A stretch of DNA of 64,000 bases from Pseudomonas sp. ADAK13 (lineage in GTDB: Bacteria > Pseudomonadota > Gammaproteobacteria > Pseudomonadales > Pseudomonadaceae). The DNA lies in the NCBI RefSeq assembly GCF_012935715.1, contig NZ_CP052860.1:1736001-1800000 (forward strand), given 5' to 3'. Of the stretch, positions 59,773-64,000 are shown one piece after another. The position numbers were made by a program, and so were the translations under genes. Each line of letters opens with the position of its first letter. Position 1 is the stretch's first letter. The notes under the pieces are model-generated. The model searched no databases. It was not told where the DNA came from and saw only the letters and a list, made by a program, of their open reading frames with translations.

Positions 59773-60742
59773 ATCGGCATTCCGCTTTTACTGTTGGTCG
59801 ACGGACCGCCGAGGATACGCGTGTCGCAAAGTCCCCACAAGACTGGGCAGTCACAGGTGTCAAGGGCCCTGCCCTACGACTTTTGGCCAAGAGCCACGGG
59901 ATACAAGGGCTCAACTGTTCACAATCATACGAAAAAATGTCTACAATTTTTTCTTGCGGCATCCGCTGAAGCATGCCGGGATCGGTCAGTGGCAACAGCC
60001 AGCGCGCCTGGCCATTTTTCAGGCCGCCGCGTCGGGAACGGTCCAGCACCCAGCCTCGGGCCTCGATGGACTGGCCCTGCAAACCGTTTAACAGCGCGCT
60101 GTCGAACAGGTCCGCAAGATTGGGTGCAATGCGTAATACCAGTGAGTCCTGCAACTCAATCCAGATTCCGCCGCGATTGCGCTCGATGCTGCTCACCTGG
60201 CCACTGACCACCGCAAAGCCCGAGCGCTGGATCTTCGCCGCATCGACCACCGGTGATTGGCGCCAAACCCCCAAACGGGCCTGCCGGGCGCTGCGTTCGG
60301 CGGCCTGCTGGCAGGTAACCAGCTCCACATTCGGCGCGACCGCCACCAGGAAACCGAGGCCTTCGGCGAGCAACTGCGCCTCCAGATTCGCCCCGTTGGC
60401 GCCGTAGAGATGGGCCAGCGTGCGCCCGTACCGGTCCTTGCTTTCCCGGCCGGGCACCACGCCCACTCGCCCGTTGCTCGCATCCACCAGGCTTTGCAGC
60501 CGCTCGCGAGCAGCCACGGCAAAAGGCTCGTCAGTGCGGCCCTTCTTGCCGGTTTCCGGGGCATTGACGCCGATCATGCGCACGCTGCGGCCGTCCTTGA
60601 GGCGCACGGTGTCGCCATCCACCACCCGTTGCACCTCGAACGTGGCCAAGGTCGAGGGCGCCGGGCAGAACACCTCGGCCTGGGCGGGCGCGAGCCAAAT
60701 CGCAGACACAAAAAAGGCGCCCACAAGGGACGCCTTTTTCAT
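59765..60742 (-). CDS. Secreted thermonuclease (SNase-like) family protein
   Basis: 325 residues. Signal peptide (MKKASLVGAFFVSAIWLAPA, cleavage near AQA), then a staphylococcal-nuclease fold: VQRVVDGDTVRLKDGRSVRM (Ca2+ Asp), IGVNAPETGKKG (catalytic region), DRYGRTLAHLYGANGANLEA (Arg). A second region (about 145-260) holds an OB-like segment with GGIWIELQDSLVLRI. Expected to be periplasmic or extracellular Ca2+-dependent nuclease. ATG 60742 is chosen because the signal peptide starts there. The last 55 or so residues are basic and unlike the rest, and overlap the maeB start. Confidence 0.85.
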   Translation of the reverse strand: MKKASLVGAFFVSAIWLAPAQAEVFCPAPSTLATFEVQRVVDGDTVRLKDGRSVRMIGVNAPETGKKGRTDEPFAVAARERLQSLVDASNGRVGVVPGRESKDRYGRTLAHLYGANGANLEAQLLAEGLGFLVAVAPNVELVTCQQAAERSARQARLGVWRQSPVVDAAKIQRSGFAVVSGQVSSIERNRGGIWIELQDSLVLRIAPNLADLFDSALLNGLQGQSIEARGWVLDRSRRGGLKNGQARWLLPLTDPGMLQRMPQEKIVDIFSYDCEQLSPCIPWLLAKSRRAGPLTPVTAQSCGDFATRVSSAVRRPTVKAECRYV

Positions 60743-60783
60743 CAGCGAGGACAAGCCATACAGGCCATCCAAGCGAACCAGCC

Positions 60784-61014
60784 TTACTCGGCTTTAGGAG
60801 CAGCTTTAGCGCCGAAAGCACCGAAGCGGGTCTTGAAGCGATCAACACGGCCGCCAACATCCAGAGTCTTCTGCTTGCCGGTGTAGAACGGGTGGCACTC
60901 GTTGCACACGTCGATTGGCAGAGCTTTGCCGAAAGTCGAACGGGTTTCGAACTTGTTACCGCAGCTGCAGGTAACGTCGATGGCAACATAGTTTGGATGG
61001 ATATCGGCTTTCAT
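60784..61014 (-). CDS. rpmE: 50S ribosomal protein L31 (zinc-binding form)
   Basis: 76 residues. [20 protein letters not shown] starts as in all L31; Cys16, Cys18 and CNECHPF complete the zinc-ribbon set that defines the zinc-containing paralogue. Ends in an Ala/Lys-rich tail ([13 protein letters not shown]). Located between the nuclease and priA genes as in other Pseudomonas. Confidence 0.98.
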   Translation of the reverse strand: MKADIHPNYVAIDVTCSCGNKFETRSTFGKALPIDVCNECHPFYTGKQKTLDVGGRVDRFKTRFGAFGAKAAPKAE

Positions 61015-61161
61015 GGTGTATTCCTCAGGCTAGCGTGCCGCCAATCAACACTATTGTTGAATACCGCACGTAATTAGGCCGCGGATTCTACCAGACCTTT
61101 TTAAACGCGCAAGAAGCACTACGGCCCCTTTCATCAGAAAAGCGCGGTATACACAAGGCCC

Positions 61162-61250
61162 TGTGGGAGCCGGGCTTGCCCGCGATGCAGGCGCCGCGGT
61201 GTCTCAGGTGCACCGTGTCAATACTGTCGCGGGCAAGCCCGGCTCCCACA
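61162..61250. repeat. REPIN, TGTGGGAGC type
   Basis: Inverted arms TGTGGGAGCCGGGCTTGCCC and GGGCAAGCCCGGCTCCCACA are exact complements, around a 49-bp centre. The 297-bp spacer 61015-61311 contains nothing else I can recognise apart from the divergent rpmE and priA upstream regions. Confidence 0.9.
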
Positions 61251-61311
61251 TCCACCGCTGGTCTGCTAGGCTCCCGCCCTTCTTCGCCGCCCGTCATATG
61301 AGAACCCCCGC

Positions 61312-63531
61312 GTGCCCGACGCCATTTTGCGCCTCGCCCTGCCCTCGCCCCTGCGCCGCCTGTTCGACTACCGGGCACCTGCCGGCGTATTGCGGTCGCA
61401 GTTGCAGCCCGGCATGCGCGTGCGGGTACCATTTGGCCGCCGGGAGATGATAGGCATCCTGGTAGAGGTCGCCGATCACAGCGAAGTGCCCGCCGAGAAG
61501 CTCAAGCCCGCCGTGGCCATCCTCGACACCACGCCCCCGCTGCCGCCCGCGCTGTTCAAGCTGTGCCTGTGGACCTCGCAGTATTACCAGCACAGCCTCG
61601 GCGACACCTTGAGCTGGGCGCTGCCGGTGCTGTTGCGCCAGGGCGAACTGGCCGAGGCGCGCCAGGAGCGTTTCTGGTCGATGGTGCCGGGCGCGCGCAT
61701 GGACGACCCGCGCATCGCCCGCGCGCCGCGCCAGCGTGAAGCCCTGGCGACGCTGGCCCAGCATCCCCACGGCGTCGCCCATCAGCTATTAAGCAAGCTG
61801 ATGCTGAGCAAGGACAGCCTGGACTTGCTGCTGGCCAAGGGCCTGGTGCAAGTGGAGATCCGCAAACACGCGCCCGGTGAGCGCCACGAACACTGGCTGG
61901 CCCAGCCCGAGCTGCCACTCAACCCCGAACAACGCGCCGCCTGCGAGGCGATTCGCGCCGGTTTCGACAGCTTCCACGCGTTCCTGCTGGCCGGCGTGAC
62001 CGGCAGCGGCAAGACCGAAGTCTATTTGCAGTTGATCCGCGAAACCCTCGAAGCCGGCAAACAGGCACTGGTGCTGATCCCCGAGATCAACCTCGGCCCG
62101 CAAACCCTGGCGCGTTTCGAACAGCGCTTCAACGCGCGCATCGCCCTGGTGCACTCGGCGGTCAACGACCGCGAGCGCCTGGAATCCTGGCTCGCCGCCC
62201 GGGACGGCGAGGCCGACATTATTATCGGCACCCGTTCGGCGCTGTTCACCCCGATGAAAAATCCCGGGCTGATCATCATCGACGAAGAACACGACGGCTC
62301 CTATAAACAGCAGGAAGGCCTGCGCTACCACGCCCGCGACCTCGCGCTGGTGCGCGCCCGCCAGGAAAACATCCCGATTGTGCTGGGTTCGGCCACGCCC
62401 TCCCTGGAAAGCCTGCACAACGCCTACACCGGCCGCTACGGCCTGCTGCGCCTCAACGAGCGGGCCGGCGGCGCCAAGCAGCCACGCTTCCTGCGCCTGG
62501 ATGTAAAAAGTCGCCCGCTGGACAGCGGCATTTCCGGGCCGATGCAGCAAGCCATCGGGCAAACCCTCGCGGCGGGCCAGCAAGTGCTGGTGTTCCTCAA
62601 CCGCCGGGGTTTTGCGCCGACGCTGCTGTGCCATGACTGTGGCTGGATGTCCGAGTGCAATCGCTGCGATGCGCGGATGACCGTGCACCAGCGCTCCGGC
62701 GAGCTGCGCTGCCATCACTGCGGCCATGTGGAACGGGTGCCGCGTCACTGCCCGCAGTGCGGCAAAGTGGACTTGCGGCCGGTGGGTGCCGGCACCGAGC
62801 GGGCCGAGGAGCGCTTGGGCATTCTGTTCCCGGATTACCCGGTATTGCGGGTCGACCGTGACAGCACCTCGCGCAAAGACGCGATGAATCAGCTGTTCGC
62901 CACGATCCAGAAAGGCCAGCCCTGCATCCTGGTGGGCACCCAGATGCTTGCCAAGGGGCATCACTTCCCACGGGTGACCCTGGTGTCGATCCTGGATGCC
63001 GACGGCGGGTTGTTCTCCGGAGATTTTCGCGCCAGCGAGCGCATGGCCCAGCTGATCGTGCAGGTCGCAGGCCGGGCCGGGCGGGCCGAAGAGCCGGGCA
63101 AGGTGATCATCCAGACGCACCTGGCCGACCATCCATTGCTGATTCAACTGACAGAACAAGGCTACTTTGCCTTCGCCGAACAAGCCTTGAGCGAACGCCG
63201 CGCCGCCGGTTTGCCGCCGTTTGCGCACCTGGCGCTGCTGCGGGCCGAGGCGCACAAGCCCGGGCAGGCCGAAGGTTTCCTCGATGAAGCGTGCAGCGAG
63301 GCTGAACGTTTACTGGGGGAACTGGGTCTGACCGGCATCGAGCTGCTGGGCCCAGTGCCCGCCCCAATGGAACGCCGCGCCGGCCGCTACCGCGCCCAGC
63401 TACTCTTGCAAGCCAGTGCCCGTGCCCCGCTGCATCGTTTATTAAGCAGCTGGTTACTTGCCCTGGAGCAAATGCCGAGCGGTCGCCAAGTGAGATGGTC
63501 GCTGGACGTAGACCCGGTAGATTTGTACTAA
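61312..63531 (+). CDS. priA: Primosomal protein N' (PriA helicase)
   Basis: 739 residues. Restarts stalled replication forks. N-terminal 3'-DNA-binding domain (about 1-100), helicase Walker [25 protein letters not shown] box [20 protein letters not shown], the zinc-binding Cys clusters ([35 protein letters not shown]) and motifs V-VI ([20 protein letters not shown]). Start GTG 61312 reads [20 protein letters not shown] as in relatives; the ribosome site is weak. Confidence 0.97.
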   Translation: MPDAILRLALPSPLRRLFDYRAPAGVLRSQLQPGMRVRVPFGRREMIGILVEVADHSEVPAEKLKPAVAILDTTPPLPPALFKLCLWTSQYYQHSLGDTLSWALPVLLRQGELAEARQERFWSMVPGARMDDPRIARAPRQREALATLAQHPHGVAHQLLSKLMLSKDSLDLLLAKGLVQVEIRKHAPGERHEHWLAQPELPLNPEQRAACEAIRAGFDSFHAFLLAGVTGSGKTEVYLQLIRETLEAGKQALVLIPEINLGPQTLARFEQRFNARIALVHSAVNDRERLESWLAARDGEADIIIGTRSALFTPMKNPGLIIIDEEHDGSYKQQEGLRYHARDLALVRARQENIPIVLGSATPSLESLHNAYTGRYGLLRLNERAGGAKQPRFLRLDVKSRPLDSGISGPMQQAIGQTLAAGQQVLVFLNRRGFAPTLLCHDCGWMSECNRCDARMTVHQRSGELRCHHCGHVERVPRHCPQCGKVDLRPVGAGTERAEERLGILFPDYPVLRVDRDSTSRKDAMNQLFATIQKGQPCILVGTQMLAKGHHFPRVTLVSILDADGGLFSGDFRASERMAQLIVQVAGRAGRAEEPGKVIIQTHLADHPLLIQLTEQGYFAFAEQALSERRAAGLPPFAHLALLRAEAHKPGQAEGFLDEACSEAERLLGELGLTGIELLGPVPAPMERRAGRYRAQLLLQASARAPLHRLLSSWLLALEQMPSGRQVRWSLDVDPVDLY

Positions 63532-63534
63532 CCC

Positions 63535-63632
63535 CCTGTGGCGAGGGAGCTTGCTCCCGCTGGAGTGCGAAGCGCTCCCAAAAGTGTGGGGCTGCTTCGC
63601 AGCCCAGCGGGAGCAAGCTCCCTCGCCACAGG
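63535..63632. repeat. REP inverted pair, CCTGTGGCGAGGGAGCTTG type
   Basis: CCTGTGGCGAGGGAGCTTGC (63535 on) and its exact complement ending at 63632 flank a centre that includes a second internal hairpin (GCTGCTTCGCAGC). This resembles the GTGGCGAGGGAGCTTGCTCC class of fluorescens-group REPs. Lies between priA and argS. Confidence 0.88.
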
Positions 63633-63746
63633 TTAATCGTCCGTCAAGGTCCAGCGAAGGTTGGCAAGCCCGCCCGCGCCACGGATAATGCCCAGTTTTT
63701 CCACCTGCGCATCGCGCGCCACCGCTTGCGGTCGAAAGAGAACACG

Positions 63747-64000
63747 ATGAAAGACACCATTCGCCAGCTGATCCAACAAGCCCTCACCCAACTCGTCAAC
63801 GAAGGTGTGTTGCCTGAAGGCCTGACGCCGGCGATCCAGGTGGAAAATACCCGTGACAAGACCCACGGTGATTTCGCCAGCAACATTGCGATGATGCTGG
63901 CCAAGCCCGCCGGCCTGAAGCCACGCGACCTCGCGGAAAAAATCATCGCCGCGCTGCCGGCCGACCCGCAGGTCACCAAGGCGGAAATCGCCGGCCCTGG
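63747..64000 (+). CDS. argS: Arginyl-tRNA synthetase (5' part only)
   Basis: The first 84 codons, [20 protein letters not shown] then [20 protein letters not shown] and [20 protein letters not shown], match the N-terminal additional domain of class I ArgRS (the [10 protein letters not shown] pattern is diagnostic). The catalytic HIGH and KMSKS motifs lie outside the window. Start ATG 63747. It follows priA as in other pseudomonads. Confidence 0.96.
   Translation, partial: MKDTIRQLIQQALTQLVNEGVLPEGLTPAIQVENTRDKTHGDFASNIAMMLAKPAGLKPRDLAEKIIAALPADPQVTKAEIAGP

Noticed and set aside
58387..60207. 606-codon plus-strand frame opposite maeB and the nuclease
   Set aside because: Antisense to maeB, whose motifs are complete; no recognisable domain in the plus-strand frame.

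Overview
The window is a high-GC gammaproteobacterial chromosome segment, most likely from a Pseudomonas of the fluorescens group. The evidence is the gene order acyl-CoA dehydrogenase, nhaP2, mscK, selO; then gltB, damX-like, aroB, aroK, pilQ-pilM, ponA, malic enzyme, nuclease, rpmE, priA, argS. The dispersed inverted REP pairs (REPINs) are also typical of that group. I see no rRNA, tRNA, CRISPR array or prophage.

Layout. 1-5646: divergent proline-use genes putP (cut by the window edge) and putA, separated by a region with six GTTGCA-type PutA boxes. 5883-8202: an acyl-CoA dehydrogenase converging on a small ZapA-like/coiled-coil gene pair. 8480-17754: a chemoreceptor, a K+/H+ antiporter, a giant MscK-type mechanosensitive channel, the AMPylase SelO, a HigA-like antitoxin fragment and thioredoxin 2. 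17742-19052: a decayed DUF6124-like gene, a REPIN and an orphan ParA ATPase.

19399-35598: a 19-gene, same-strand, mostly overlapping block that forms a complete arylpolyene-type lipid-linked pigment pathway. It has a condensing-enzyme-like chain-length factor, two full ketosynthases, a ketoreductase, two hotdog dehydratases (one fused to the adenylating ligase), two acyl carrier proteins, acyltransferases, a glycosyltransferase, an aromatic amino acid ammonia-lyase, a thioesterase, a methyltransferase, and a LolA-like protein, RND-type exporter and lipoproteins for export. A candidate sigma70 promoter, direct repeats and two leader hairpins precede it, a terminator follows it, and a REP hairpin sits in its only large internal gap.

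35941-41068: a LysR/MFS divergent pair, a hipBA toxin-antitoxin module with two TATCC-N8-GGATA-like operators, and hemE. 41233-54439: gltBD, a DamX-like SPOR protein, aroB, aroK and an unusual minimal pilus-assembly set (short PilQ, fused PilO-PilP, PilN, and PilM with a large internal deletion). 54657-64000: ponA, an intact IS3-family element (perfect ends, CCA duplication, A_AAA_AAG frameshift site) inserted between ponA and its terminator, then malic enzyme, a secreted nuclease, rpmE, priA and the start of argS.

The parts most worth a second look are the arylpolyene-type cluster with its ammonia-lyase, the reduced pilus-assembly operon, the hip and put operator arrays, a ZapA-like paralogue pair outside its usual context, and a forward terminator with no annotated gene ahead of it near 47.4 kb.
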